Assembly (NCBI GenBank): GCA_041399205.1
Contig: JAWKTK010000023.1
Location: forward strand, 1 to 64,000
Reading direction: 5' to 3'
DNA: 64,000 bases
Source of the DNA: JAGQOZ01 sp041399205
GTDB lineage: Bacteria; Planctomycetota; Planctomycetia; Pirellulales; Pirellulaceae
The notes beneath the pieces are model-generated. The model ran no database searches and had not been told where the DNA came from. It saw only the letters and a program-made list of their open reading frames with translations. Positions within the stretch are counted from its first letter, which is position 1. Each line of letters opens with the position of its first letter. Positions 29,486-39,022 of this stretch are shown piece by piece. The position numbers were made by a program, and so were the translations under genes.

Positions 29486-31267
29486 CTAATGTTGCTGCAA
29501 GACTTTGGCTCGCCATTGAGATGCCAGTGAACCGGCGGAATTGCTTTCGGAAAGATACAATTCAATGGCTTGCGATTTGAGTTCGGCGTTGTTGTCGCGG
29601 CGCGAGATGGCTTCGTAGGTTCGCGCCAAATTGTAGGTGGCTCCGGCATTCCAAAAGCCGTTGGGAAATCCATCCAGCACTCGTTTCTGGAAATACTCGG
29701 CGGCGATCGTGAAGTCGCCTTCGTCAAAATTCATCAGGCCTAACCAATACGTGGCGTTTTCTTTGGTGCGAACAAACGAATCCACAATGTATTGAATCCG
29801 ATTGGCGGGCTGGTTGGCCGCGCGAGCGTGTTGCGCGAAAGCATCGATTTCAGATTGTGGCATGCGACACCCCAAGTAATGAACTCGCGCTCCACGTTTG
29901 TCGTTCTCTCGTTCATATTCGCCGCGAAATTGCAGCAATCGCCCTTGGATCAAAGAGACTCGGTTCTTGGTCCTGGTCTTTTCGTCGATCTTCTTTTCGC
30001 CCATTGCTTCCAGCGCCGCTTCTTCTCGAGACTTCCGCACGCTTTGCGTGGAAAAGCCGTCTTGCAATTCGAACGAACGGTCATAACCGAACAAACTCTG
30101 TTCGTTGGTCAACATCGCAAACGTTTCGGACTGAAAATCCAAGTTGCTGCGTTGCAAGAACGCTCGGTAAGGAAACGTCCAGATTTCCATTCGCTGCAAC
30201 CCGGGATGGTTCTGCTGCAAGTTTCTGGCGATCGGTGTGGGCTGAGTGGACAAGACCAAACGACTATCGCCCGTCATGGCCAATTCAATGGTCTTCATTC
30301 GTTGCGAAAGATAGGCAGGTGTGGCGTCGATCATGGCCACCACGTGATCCAAGTCGGCGGCTTTCAGTCGGTATGCTGTTTCGCCCACGCTCAGATTTTC
30401 CAAGATGGAACGATCCTGACGAAGTTCCTGCCAAGTGACGATGGATGGATCATTCGCGGCGTGCGGTAACGGAACGCCCAAGTGCATGTCGAACAGAAAC
30501 AGTTGGTCGTTCAAAATCAGCGCAGGGAGCCATGCTTCCGGATCGGCAGTGCCTTCGCTGCGATCAATGCCCAACATGACCACTTGCAAACCCATTTGTC
30601 GCGCCAACAACAGAAAGGTCCTGCCCTTTTCATCTACTGTGCCGTGACCTCGCAATAAGACTTCCCAGACAAACAAGTTCAATTCGCTGGGGTAACGATC
30701 CGGTGTATCGGTTTGAATGTGACGAACAACCCAGTCGAATAGTCGACACGCCGATTCAACATCGGTTGCCGTTTCTGCGTCCAAGTTGGTCGAAGATGCT
30801 TGAATGGTGGCGGCTAAATCGGGCGGTACCACGTGCTTGATCAGAATGGAACGTCCGATGCTGCGCAACCAATGCGCTTCTTGAATCATCTGAATATCGA
30901 ACGGTTCCAGCTCCATCTGTGTCAGGATAGTAGGATCGGTCAGCGGCTGATATTCTTTGGGCAACCGATTGGCCATCGGGTCGGCAATCCAGTCGGGCAG
31001 TGGCTGGTCTTTGAGCCAATACCGCATGTTGAACAGAATGCGTTCTTGTGCGCTTGCGGTTTCGTATTCGTCCAAACGTTCCAGCAGTTCCAACGCTTGG
31101 CGCAAGTTGACCGACGTGTCCTTCTTGGTTTGCGTCATTACTTCCATACTGCCGCTACTGTTGGTTCGTTTCTTCTGGCAGCCAACTAGCGAAACAATCA
31201 CTAGCAGCATGACGCTGGTCACGATAATTGCGGTTCGACGAATGGGACGAGATGTCTTGTTGTTCAT
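29486..31267 (-). CDS. Lipoprotein with transglutaminase-like and TPR-like regions
   Basis: 593 residues. A lipobox (VSLVGC, Cys at about 30) predicts a lipid anchor. The middle (CRLFDWVVRHIQTD to VDEKGRTFLLLARQMGLQ and MLGIDR) resembles a transglutaminase-like fold, although I cannot confirm the Cys-His-Asp triad. The last third contains helical repeats (NATYWLGLMNFDEGDFTIAA; ATYNLARTYEAISRRD) of TPR type. It starts on the base after the kdsA stop (taa-atg), so it is in the same transcript. Function is unknown; an envelope role is suggested by position only. Confidence 0.75.
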   Translation of the reverse strand: MNNKTSRPIRRTAIIVTSVMLLVIVSLVGCQKKRTNSSGSMEVMTQTKKDTSVNLRQALELLERLDEYETASAQERILFNMRYWLKDQPLPDWIADPMANRLPKEYQPLTDPTILTQMELEPFDIQMIQEAHWLRSIGRSILIKHVVPPDLAATIQASSTNLDAETATDVESACRLFDWVVRHIQTDTPDRYPSELNLFVWEVLLRGHGTVDEKGRTFLLLARQMGLQVVMLGIDRSEGTADPEAWLPALILNDQLFLFDMHLGVPLPHAANDPSIVTWQELRQDRSILENLSVGETAYRLKAADLDHVVAMIDATPAYLSQRMKTIELAMTGDSRLVLSTQPTPIARNLQQNHPGLQRMEIWTFPYRAFLQRSNLDFQSETFAMLTNEQSLFGYDRSFELQDGFSTQSVRKSREEAALEAMGEKKIDEKTRTKNRVSLIQGRLLQFRGEYERENDKRGARVHYLGCRMPQSEIDAFAQHARAANQPANRIQYIVDSFVRTKENATYWLGLMNFDEGDFTIAAEYFQKRVLDGFPNGFWNAGATYNLARTYEAISRRDNNAELKSQAIELYLSESNSAGSLASQWRAKVLQQH

Positions 31268-32094
31268 TTAAACGAATGCCTTCGTTAATTCGTGAATTCG
31301 AATAATCTGAGTCAGGAACGATTCCACTTGATCCAGTGGCACCATATTCGGTCCATCGCTGGGTGATTCTTCCGGGTTGGGATGTGTTTCCAAAAATATT
31401 CCATCAATGCCCACCGCCGCAGCCGCTCGAGCCAACGGTGCCACCATTTCTCGATTGCCGCCCGTTTTGTCACCCAACGCGCTGGGCTGTTGCACGCTGT
31501 GCGTGGCATCAAAAATGACCGGCACACCAAGCGAACGCATCTGTACTAACGATCGCATGTCGTTAACCAGATTTCCGTAACCAAAAAAAGTGCCTCGTTC
31601 ACACAACATGATATTCTGACAGCCCGCCGCATGCGGCTTGTTCACCACATGTCGCATGTCCCACGGCGCCATAAATTGGCCTTTCTTCACGTTGACTGCT
31701 CGGCCGGTTTCAGCTGCCGCAACAAGCAAATCGGTTTGACGAGCCAGAAACGCAGGGATTTGCAGCACGTCACAAACTTCGGCGGCCGGCTGCGTTGGCG
31801 AGCTTCGTGGATATCGGTGGTGATGGGCAAACCGGTGACCTGTTTGACGGTCGATAAAATTCGCAAGCCTTCTTCAAGTCCGGGGCCTCGATAGGAATCA
31901 ATGCTGGTGCGGTTCGCTTTGTCGAACGAAGCTTTGAACACCAAGGATACGTTCAGACGTTGCGCAACTGTCTTGAGATGCGCCGCAATGTGGACGGCCA
32001 ACGCTTCGTCCTGCAAAACACACGGGCCAGCGATGACCAGCAACGGATGCGAGCGGCCAACCGGTAGCGAACCAATTTGAACATCAATGGACAT
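31268..32094 (-). pseudogene. kdsA: 3-deoxy-8-phosphooctulonate (KDO-8-P) synthase with one frameshift
   Basis: KdsA condenses phosphoenolpyruvate with arabinose 5-phosphate to make KDO-8-P for lipopolysaccharide. The N half (from 32094) has LVIAGPCVLQDEALAVHIA, FKASFDKANRTSIDSYRGPG and PITTDIHEA. The C half has DVLQIPAFLARQTDLLVAAA, VNVKKGQFMAPWDM, FDATHSVQQP and the ending FLETHPNPEESPSDGPNM. The frames are joined by adding one base beside the TT at 31795-31796 (HEARQTQPAAEVCDVLQIP). Total length then is 275 residues, exactly that of the family. Because the enzyme is normally essential in KDO-containing cells, this shift is the best internal hint of a sequencing error. Confidence 0.93.
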
Positions 32095-32130
32095 GGAATC
32101 TACTTGTGGGAAAAGGTGCGAATAGCAACG

Positions 32131-33063
32131 TTAGGACGGCGAGTTATCTGCCGGAACAAAAAGGTGAACATGCCGAGGCAACACTTGGACAGACACGGGC
32201 AACGTGCCGCCCGGATCACCGTCGACTTGATAGTTGACTTCGTTTGTTGTCGAAAGCAGTTCCACTTGGTGACAACGAATGGTCCGAACTTCGTTGGAAA
32301 ATCGATGTCGACCCAGCATGATGGAGCTCAAATGGTACAAACCGTGCCAGATGGAACCTCCTGCGAATGTCACGACATCCAATTGGCCGTCAAAGGGATC
32401 GGCATCGGGACAGATACCAAGCCCGCCCGCGTAACTGGGGACGTTAAACACAAATGCCCAATGAGCTTCAATGGTGACTTCCGGTTTTGATTGGTCAGAC
32501 GTCAAACAACGAACTCGGATAGGCGGATATCGATAGCTACGCATCGCACCCAGAATCGGTTTGGCATACGCCCAATGACTAATATGTCCTTGCCGAGCTC
32601 GATGGACGCGACGCACCACTTCGGCGTCAAAGCCACAGCCCAGCATGATCAGAAATATTTTGTCATTGGCCTTGGCAGCGTCCATGCAGACAATGTGTCC
32701 GTCCCACAAAATTCGCAATGCATCACTTGGATTATTGGTTAGACCTAAGTATTTAGCGAGCAAGTTTTCTGTGCCCAGCGGAAATAACAGAATGGGAGTT
32801 GTGGGCGGGCAAAGTGTGGCGACATATTCGGCCGTTCCATCTCCTCCCGCCGCAACGGCTGCGCGTAATTCGCCCGATGCGAATGCTTGGTGAATCTTTG
32901 CGGAAAATTCTTCCGGGTGGGAAATGATTTCGGTCGGATAGCCTGCTCGTTCAGTCAACGTGGCGAATTCAGCCAACTGTTCGCGACCATGTCCCGATCC
33001 CGCTTTCGGGTTGGCTAATATCAGCACTCGTACTTTGAGATCGTCGATCCGCTTCAATTCCAT
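32131..33063 (-). CDS. Diacylglycerol kinase-like lipid kinase (YegS/DAGK catalytic family)
   Basis: 310 residues. The DAGK catalytic domain is clear: LILANPKAGSGHGREQL near residue 14, the nucleotide motif GGDGT at 73-77, and PLGTENLLAKYLG after it, then the C-terminal beta-sandwich (GGLGICPDADPFDGQLDVV). It phosphorylates a lipid hydroxyl using ATP; diacylglycerol, ceramide-like lipid or another acceptor cannot be distinguished. It is 36 bases upstream of kdsA, giving a likely envelope operon of lipid kinase, kdsA and a lipoprotein. Confidence 0.9.
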   Translation of the reverse strand: MELKRIDDLKVRVLILANPKAGSGHGREQLAEFATLTERAGYPTEIISHPEEFSAKIHQAFASGELRAAVAAGGDGTAEYVATLCPPTTPILLFPLGTENLLAKYLGLTNNPSDALRILWDGHIVCMDAAKANDKIFLIMLGCGFDAEVVRRVHRARQGHISHWAYAKPILGAMRSYRYPPIRVRCLTSDQSKPEVTIEAHWAFVFNVPSYAGGLGICPDADPFDGQLDVVTFAGGSIWHGLYHLSSIMLGRHRFSNEVRTIRCHQVELLSTTNEVNYQVDGDPGGTLPVSVQVLPRHVHLFVPADNSPS

Positions 33064-33890
33064 GGAAGACTGGCTTGGGCTTGGTCTTTGAGTTAAACGT
33101 TCACCGGCTTGAGCATTAGTGTACCGATTAGACTGGCCGGCGAACGTGGGATCGAGCCCGTGTGGTGATGGAATAGCGGAAAACGAGCAAACTTCTGGCG
33201 AATTCTCATTTTGAAACTGAGATTTCAGGCGATTCCACTGCTGCTATGTTGTTGATACGAAAAAGGTTAGCGACATTTGTCTCGTTCTGGGATTAACTCG
33301 GGCGGACGGAAAAGTTGGCTGTTCAAATTCGACTGTTGCATCGTTCAACAGTCGTTACGCGGTTTCGTCGAATTCGCCGTTAACCGGACGGACCGGTCTT
33401 GGCGACAATTTCAATTTATTTATCTAAGTCATTTCTGCATAGACAGTTGCGACGAATGGTCTAAAAAAATGGATCTCTAATTGAGACTTGGCGCGCCGAA
33501 TGCCTATTAGAAGGTCGCTTCAGTCGAGTTGGCTGAGGCGCTGGCCCGCGGGGCCGACGACGAGCGGTGTGTCGAATGGTTGACTTGCCCCTAACCATCC
33601 GATTCTGCCAAGCGGATATTGGCACGTCGAAGGCCCCTTTTTTCTTTTCTTGCTATAAAGCAAGTCGTCCGTTCACAGGACGCGCGGTTGCCAGACTTCT
33701 GAAATCTAACTTCAATTCGTTTTTCTGGCGATCAAATTGCAAGCGGTTTCCGTTTCGTCGCACAATCTTGGCAATTGGCCGAATTAGTTCCTGGTGCCGT
33801 TGGTTCGTCCCGCTGTTCAGCACAAACTTCGCACGTTACATTGCTGAAACAGTCAAGCAGATTTCTTGAAGACGTCTCAAAGGAGTACTC
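33064..33890. other. 827-bp divergent intergenic region
   Basis: Lies between the minus-strand lipid kinase gene and the plus-strand ligase operon, so promoters for both are expected here. I see no gene I would defend. The only clear signal is the ribosome site aaaggag seven bases before the ATG at 33891. The length leaves room for a small RNA, but no family is recognisable. Confidence 0.5.
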
Positions 33891-35267
33891 ATGTCGACTC
33901 CCCTTGGCAAGTTGACGCTGGCCGAATTACGCCACTTGGTAGAAGTGAACGAAGTGGACACCGTCATTGCTGCTTTCCCGGATTGCTACGGCCGGTTGGT
34001 CGGCAAACGTTTTGACGCGAACTTCTTTGTGGACGAAGTGGCTCAACACGGAACTCACGCCTGCAACTACCTTCTGACGGTTGATATGGAGATGGAGCCG
34101 GTTGCCGGCTACGCATTTTCCAACTGGGAAAGCGGTTACGGCGACTTTCATTTGGTGCCGGATCAGCCGACGCTGCGCAAGGCATCTTGGCTGGAAAAAT
34201 CGGCCATCATCCTGTGTGATTTGCACGCGGACGATCACAGTCGCATTGCACCGGCGCCGCGAAATCTGCTTCGACACCAAATCGATCGATTGGCGGAACT
34301 CGGCTTGGCCGCCAAAGCTGGTTCGGAAGTGGAATACTTCATTCTGAATGACAGTTATCGCCAAGCCAAGGAAAAGGCTTATCACAATCTGCCAGCTGCC
34401 AGTCAATATATTGAAGACTATCACTTGCTACAGGGAACTCGCGAAGAACCACTCAATGCCGCCGCTCGACGCCATCTGGCTCAGTCTGGCATCCAAGTGG
34501 AATGTACCAAGGGCGAATGGGGCTTGGGTCAGCACGAACTGAATCTCAAGTACACGGACGTTCTGGAAATGGCGGATCGGCAGTCTTTGTACAAACAGTG
34601 CATGAAGGAGCTGGCCGATTCGTTGGGAATTTCGGTCACGTTCATGGCCAAATACCGATCGGATCAAGCGGGGTCCAGCTGCCATATCCATGTCAGTCTG
34701 TGGAACCAACAAACGAACGCCTTTGTGGGCGACCAAGATTACGCGGGGCTCGCTTGCAGTGATCTATTCCGCTGGTTCCTGGGCGGCTGGATGCAGATGG
34801 TGCCCGAAGTCATGGTCTTCTACGCTCCGACGGTCAATTCGTACAAGCGATATCAAGCGGGCAGTTGGGCGCCGACTCGGTTGGCCGTTGCTCATGACAA
34901 TCGGACGGCTGGATTTCGAGTGGTCGGTTCGGGCAATAGTCTGCGGATTGAATGTCGCATTCCGGGTGCCGACTGTAATCCGTATTTGACCTACGCCGCG
35001 GCCTTGGCAAGCGGTTTGTACGGAATTGAAAACAAGATTGAACCACCCGAGCCATTCGTGGGTGACGCCTATCACGCCCAGCAAGTTCCGTTGGTTCCTT
35101 TGTCGCTGTCGGATGCCACGCAGCGTTTTCAGAACAGCGAATTTGCGAAGCAAGCGTTTGGCGCTGACGTCCATTCGCACTACGTACATTTCTTTCGCAC
35201 GGAACAAGCTGCTTTCGAAAAAGCCGTCACTGATTGGGAGCGAATTCGATATTTCGAACGAATATGA
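33891..35267 (+). CDS. Glutamine synthetase family gamma-glutamyl-amine ligase
   Basis: 458 residues. The glutamine-synthetase catalytic fold is complete: metal-binding glutamates in AGSEVEYF (143-150), GEWGLGQHELNLKY, the His loop SSCHIHVSLW, the ATP/phosphate segment RVVGSGNSLRIECRIPGAD and NPYLTYAAALASGLYG. Family members of this divergent branch, for example PuuA and GlnA3/GlnA4-type enzymes, attach glutamate to an amine rather than to ammonia. The next genes encode a gamma-glutamyl hydrolase, a dehydrogenase and an ethanolamine-type permease, which favours an amine-catabolic role over nitrogen assimilation. Start supported by aaaggag. Its stop overlaps the next gene by four bases. Confidence 0.88.
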   Translation: MSTPLGKLTLAELRHLVEVNEVDTVIAAFPDCYGRLVGKRFDANFFVDEVAQHGTHACNYLLTVDMEMEPVAGYAFSNWESGYGDFHLVPDQPTLRKASWLEKSAIILCDLHADDHSRIAPAPRNLLRHQIDRLAELGLAAKAGSEVEYFILNDSYRQAKEKAYHNLPAASQYIEDYHLLQGTREEPLNAAARRHLAQSGIQVECTKGEWGLGQHELNLKYTDVLEMADRQSLYKQCMKELADSLGISVTFMAKYRSDQAGSSCHIHVSLWNQQTNAFVGDQDYAGLACSDLFRWFLGGWMQMVPEVMVFYAPTVNSYKRYQAGSWAPTRLAVAHDNRTAGFRVVGSGNSLRIECRIPGADCNPYLTYAAALASGLYGIENKIEPPEPFVGDAYHAQQVPLVPLSLSDATQRFQNSEFAKQAFGADVHSHYVHFFRTEQAAFEKAVTDWERIRYFERI

Positions 35268-35965
35268 GCCGTACCTCGCCATTAATTGGTCTGACCACCT
35301 ACTCGGTCAATGAAAGTCTGGACTACACCATGCCTGCCAACTATGTGGCAGCCGTGCGTCGCGCCGGTGGCGTACCGATCTTATTGCCTCCGGGCGAAAT
35401 TCATGCGGCGGTCGTTGTCGGCAAGCTGGACGGGATTGTGCTTAGCGGCGGCGGTGACATTGACCCGGCAATCTACGGAGCGGCACCGCATCCAGCAGTC
35501 TATATGGTGGATCATGAACGAGACCAAATGGAATTGGAACTCGCGCGGATGGTCGTCTATCGTCAATTGCCCACACTGGCAATTTGCCGAGGCCTGCAGA
35601 TTCTTAACGTGGCGCTTGGCGGTTCGCTTCATCCTCATTTGCCGGACGTGGTGGGCGAACAAATATTGCACCGCGCGCCGCCTCGGTTGCCTACACCGCA
35701 TTCCATCAAAGTAGATCCGTCCAGTCTGGTTGGTCGAATCATGGCCACCGTGGAAGTGAGTCCAATGTCTTGGCATCATCAAGCAATTGATCGTTTGGGC
35801 GAAGATCTCAACGTGGTAGCGCGTGCGCCCGATGGCGTCATTGAAGCGGTGGAGCACGAATCGCATCGTTGGCTAGCGGCAGTTCAGTGGCACCCAGAAA
35901 TTACCGCACACGAAGACGCCGCTCAGCAAAGATTGTTCGACGAATTGATTCACGCGACGTTTTGA
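35264..35965 (+). CDS. Gamma-glutamyl-gamma-aminobutyrate hydrolase family protein (class I amidotransferase)
   Basis: 233 residues from ATG 35264, which overlaps the ligase stop (ATGA); the reading frame is open upstream but this start gives the coupled junction. It shows the peptidase C26 / PuuD pattern: PLIGLTTYSVNESLDY, GIVLSGGGDIDPAIYG, the nucleophile Cys108 in LAICRGLQILNVALGG, and the His210-Glu212 pair in AVQWHPE. It cleaves a gamma-glutamyl amide, releasing glutamate, and thereby reverses the ligation step encoded by the gene before it once the amine part has been altered. Confidence 0.92.
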   Translation: MSRTSPLIGLTTYSVNESLDYTMPANYVAAVRRAGGVPILLPPGEIHAAVVVGKLDGIVLSGGGDIDPAIYGAAPHPAVYMVDHERDQMELELARMVVYRQLPTLAICRGLQILNVALGGSLHPHLPDVVGEQILHRAPPRLPTPHSIKVDPSSLVGRIMATVEVSPMSWHHQAIDRLGEDLNVVARAPDGVIEAVEHESHRWLAAVQWHPEITAHEDAAQQRLFDELIHATF

Positions 35966-36007
35966 TTCAAATTTGGGTTTGTGGTTCTTCGTTTACGAAA
36001 GCACGCT

Positions 36008-36781
36008 ATGAGACTTTCTGGAAAGACGGCTGTGATTACCGGCGCGGCCAGCGGGATTGGAAAAGAGACGTCACTGTTGTTTGCCAGCGAAGGTGCCAAC
36101 ATCTTGGCAGCCGACATGGATGAAGCCAACGGCCAAGCGGTAGTGGAGCAAATTGTTCAACAAGGCGGCCAAGCGAAATTCGTGCGCACCAATGTGTCGC
36201 AGGCCGACCATTGTGAACGCATGATCGCGGAGGCGGAAAACGCATTCGGTGCGGTGCACGTGTTGTTCAACAACGCCGGCATCATGCATTCGGACGATGG
36301 CGATGCGCAACAAACTTCGGAAGACATCTGGGATTTGACGATGAACGTCAATTTGAAAGGTGTCTTTCTAGGCTGCAAGTTTGGAATTCCGGCCATTCGA
36401 CGCGCCGGAGGTGGTTCCATTATTAATACGGCGTCGTTTGTGGCGGTGCTGGGAGCTGCCACGCCGCAGTTGGCCTATACCGCTTCCAAAGGCGGAGTCT
36501 TAGCGATGACTCGAGAATTGGCCGTGATTCATGCTCGAGAAAACATTCGAGTGAATTCGTTGTGCCCCGGGCCGTTGAAGACAGAACTATTGATGAAGTT
36601 CTTGGATACAGAAGCGAAAAAGCAAAGACGGCTGGTGCACATCCCGATGGGGCGATTCGGTTTGGCCGAAGAGATGGCCAAAGCGGCGCTGTTCTTGGCG
36701 TCGGATGATTCGTCCTACGTGACGGGAGCAGATTTTATGGTGGATGGCGGTATCACTTCGGCCTACGTTACTCCCGAATGA
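36008..36781 (+). CDS. Short-chain dehydrogenase/reductase
   Basis: 257 residues from ATG 36008. The Rossmann motif GAASGIG is at 12-18, NNAG at 88-91, the catalytic Ser143, Tyr157 and Lys161 (YTASK) are all present, and the C-terminal substrate loop has CPGPLKTELL. The end SYVTGADFMVDGG is the classical SDR finish. As part of the operon it may oxidise the gamma-glutamylated alcohol or amine product before hydrolysis; this is inference, since SDRs are versatile. It follows the hydrolase after 42 bases. Confidence 0.9.
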   Translation: MRLSGKTAVITGAASGIGKETSLLFASEGANILAADMDEANGQAVVEQIVQQGGQAKFVRTNVSQADHCERMIAEAENAFGAVHVLFNNAGIMHSDDGDAQQTSEDIWDLTMNVNLKGVFLGCKFGIPAIRRAGGGSIINTASFVAVLGAATPQLAYTASKGGVLAMTRELAVIHARENIRVNSLCPGPLKTELLMKFLDTEAKKQRRLVHIPMGRFGLAEEMAKAALFLASDDSSYVTGADFMVDGGITSAYVTPE

Positions 36782-36796
36782 CGTTTCGAGGACAAA

Positions 36797-36837
36797 CTCT
36801 TCTTTCCGCGTTCAGGCATCGCGCGGAAAAGAAAGAG
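36797..36837 (+). terminator. Hairpin downstream of the SDR gene
   Basis: Arms ctcttctttccgcg (36797-36810) and cgcggaaaagaaagag (36822-36837) pair with two bulged A residues. There is no T-run after it on the plus strand, so it may weaken rather than stop transcription toward the permease gene. Confidence 0.35.
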
Positions 36838-36843
36838 AACGCA

Positions 36844-36918
36844 TGTTTGTAGTCCCGCCTTCACGTATCGAGCAAAGAATCAGAGACCACTTGTTTGTAG
36901 TCCCGCCTTCAGGCGGAA
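36844..36918. repeat. Two direct copies of the tagtcccgcctt palindromic element
   Basis: Copies begin at 36844 (gtttgtagtcccgccttcac) and 36893 (gtttgtagtcccgccttcag); only the second is complete, with the closing aggcggaaa. They lie in the gap between the SDR and permease genes. Confidence 0.8.
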
Positions 36919-37002
36919 AGACCGAACCACCGTGTCAACATTCGAGTTGCTTCGCCCATCGTGCCGAAACAGCAAACCAGTAAACCTACGAAAAGGAAAG
37001 AA

Positions 37003-38463
37003 ATGACCTCCAAGAACACCGGTGTTGTTCGCTATCAAGAAGTAGATTCCGACTACCTGGAAAAGCGAAAGTTACGTAAAAGCGCCGGCTGGGTCTTGCT
37101 GTGGGCTATGGGAGTCGGAGCCGTCATTTCGGGCGACTATTTTGGCTGGAACTTTGGTCTGACCGCTGGCGGATTTTGGGGATTGGCTATCGGTGTCTTC
37201 GCCATGGCCGTGATGTACGTCTGCATGGTTTTCTCCATTGCCGAACTGTCCGCCGCCCTGCCCCACGCCGGCGGCTTCTATTCGTTCGTTCGGAACGCTA
37301 TGGGCCCCACGGCTGGTTTTATCTGCGGTTTGACCGATACGGTGGAATATGTAGTTACACCTGCCGTGATTGTGATTGGTATCAGCGACTATGTGAATCA
37401 GTTGGTTTTTGCCCACGGTGAAGCCCCTATCTACATGCAGTATATCTGGTGGTTGGCGGCGTACGGTTTGTTTGTGTATATCAATATGCGAGGCGTAGAA
37501 CTGACGCTCAAGTTTGTACTGTTGATTACCGCCGTGGCCGCTGCCGTGCTGATTGTGTTCTACATTGGAGTCATTTCCAGCGGCGCGTTTCAATGGAAAT
37601 TGTTGTTCAACGTCCCTCCCGACCCAGGGTACAGTGCTACATTCTTGCCGAAGGGTTGGGCCGGAGTCTTTGCGGCATTGCCATCGGCCATTTGGTTTTA
37701 CCTGGCAATCGAACAATTGCCCTTGGCCGCCGAAGAGTCTCATGACGCCGTGAAAGATATGCCCAAAGCATTGATTTTGAGCATCCTCACGCTGTTGACC
37801 CTTTCGCTGTTCACGTTGGTGTTGAATTCGGGCGTCGGAGGCGGAGCGGTCGTGGTGGGCAAGTCTGAATCACCACTGAACGACGGCTTTCGCGCTGTAT
37901 GGGGAAATGGCTGGATGACTCGGGGCATGACGTTCGCCGCACTGGCCGGGTTGATTGCCAGTTTTCATTCGGTGATCTACGCCTATGGTCGAGTTTTATT
38001 TTCTTTGTCTCGAGCCGGTTATTTTCCGCGTTGGATCTCCGTCTGTAATCGACACAATTCGCCTCAAACAGCGTTGATCTTAGGAGCGGTTGTCGGATTG
38101 GTGTGTGCCACATTGTTGGCATTGTTTGAAGAGATGCAAGTGGGACAGGCACTATTGAGCATGGCGGTTTTTGGCGCAGTGATTTCGTATGCTTTGGTCA
38201 TGGCCAGTTTTGTCCTGCTGCGAATTCGACGTCCTGAATTGGTTCGACCCTATCGAAGTCCGCTGGGCATCCCCGGAGCCATCTTGGGCGGCCTGCTTTC
38301 CATTGTGGCGATGGTCGCCTGTTTTGCGAATCAAGCGAATCGTCCCGGACTCTATGGAACACTGCTTTTTCTGGCCTGTGGCTTGGCTTATTACTTTGCC
38401 TACAGTCGTCATCGACTGGTGGCTCAAGCTCCCGAGGAGAGTATTGCGCTAGAACGGAATTAG
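37003..38463 (+). CDS. APC-family permease, ethanolamine permease type
   Basis: 486 residues from ATG 37003, with aaaggaaag upstream. About twelve membrane helices are visible. The opening segment GVGAVISGDYFGWNFGL and GGFWGLAIGVFAMAVMYVCM, then AALPHAGGFYSFVRNAMGP and TVEYVVTPAVIVIGISDYV, is the pattern of Eat-type ethanolamine permeases within the amino acid-polyamine-organocation superfamily. The usual role is import of ethanolamine or a similar small amine. It ends the ligase-hydrolase-SDR gene row and supports amine catabolism. The last codons are repeated imperfectly 73 bases downstream. Confidence 0.9.
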   Translation: MTSKNTGVVRYQEVDSDYLEKRKLRKSAGWVLLWAMGVGAVISGDYFGWNFGLTAGGFWGLAIGVFAMAVMYVCMVFSIAELSAALPHAGGFYSFVRNAMGPTAGFICGLTDTVEYVVTPAVIVIGISDYVNQLVFAHGEAPIYMQYIWWLAAYGLFVYINMRGVELTLKFVLLITAVAAAVLIVFYIGVISSGAFQWKLLFNVPPDPGYSATFLPKGWAGVFAALPSAIWFYLAIEQLPLAAEESHDAVKDMPKALILSILTLLTLSLFTLVLNSGVGGGAVVVGKSESPLNDGFRAVWGNGWMTRGMTFAALAGLIASFHSVIYAYGRVLFSLSRAGYFPRWISVCNRHNSPQTALILGAVVGLVCATLLALFEEMQVGQALLSMAVFGAVISYALVMASFVLLRIRRPELVRPYRSPLGIPGAILGGLLSIVAMVACFANQANRPGLYGTLLFLACGLAYYFAYSRHRLVAQAPEESIALERN

Positions 38464-38542
38464 ACGCTGCGGATGTCTCGCCCTGGGTTTCGAGTGGAGC
38501 CACGCCGAGGAGCGTATTGAGCGAGAACGGAATAAGATGCTT
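38433..38542. repeat. Imperfect direct repeat spanning the permease stop codon
   Basis: cgaggagagtattgcgctag at 38433 and cgaggagcgtattgagcgag at 38506 begin two related segments of about 37 bases that both continue agaacggaat.aga.gct. The first includes the TAG of the permease. Confidence 0.75.
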
Positions 38543-38777
38543 GTCTGTTTTGTGCTGGTTCGAAATGAATTTGCGGGTCCAATTCTGCGATTCCCAGATT
38601 CGTTTGGCGAAACTATGACAATATTTCCCTTCGTAGACACCGACCAAAAGGCCTGAACGACTGCATCGCAGTTCGTTTTGACTTGGTTACGATGAACGCT
38701 GTTCGCCGACTGGTTCCCCAGCGAATTCGGAAACGCTAAGATATCTTCCTCGCAGGCGTGTCATCACGATCGCTTCC

Positions 38778-38851
<74 letters not shown>

Positions 38852-38927
38852 TTGTGTTTTCCGTGTTTTTTGAACGGTTTGATACACTTCCTGATACACT
38901 ACGGTGACATCGCATTCTCGTGAAAAA

Positions 38928-38957
38928 GGCCTTGGCAAGTTGCCGCTTGCCAAGGCC
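38928..38957. terminator. Perfect 12-bp hairpin before the integrase
   Basis: Arms ggccttggcaag (38928-38939) and cttgccaaggcc (38946-38957) enclose ttgccg. The AAAAA before it reads as a T-tract on the minus strand, so it could stop leftward transcription coming from the membrane gene at 40-41 kb. Confidence 0.6.
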
Positions 38958-39022
38958 CCATTCGCAAACCTCACGGTCTGCTGAGCTGGTTTTTCTAATC
39001 AGTCAAGACTGGAGGGTATGTC

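Noticed and set aside
33567..33869. 100-residue frame before the glutamine synthetase-like gene
   Set aside because: Cys/Phe/Arg-rich translation without a ribosome site; looks like non-coding leader DNA.
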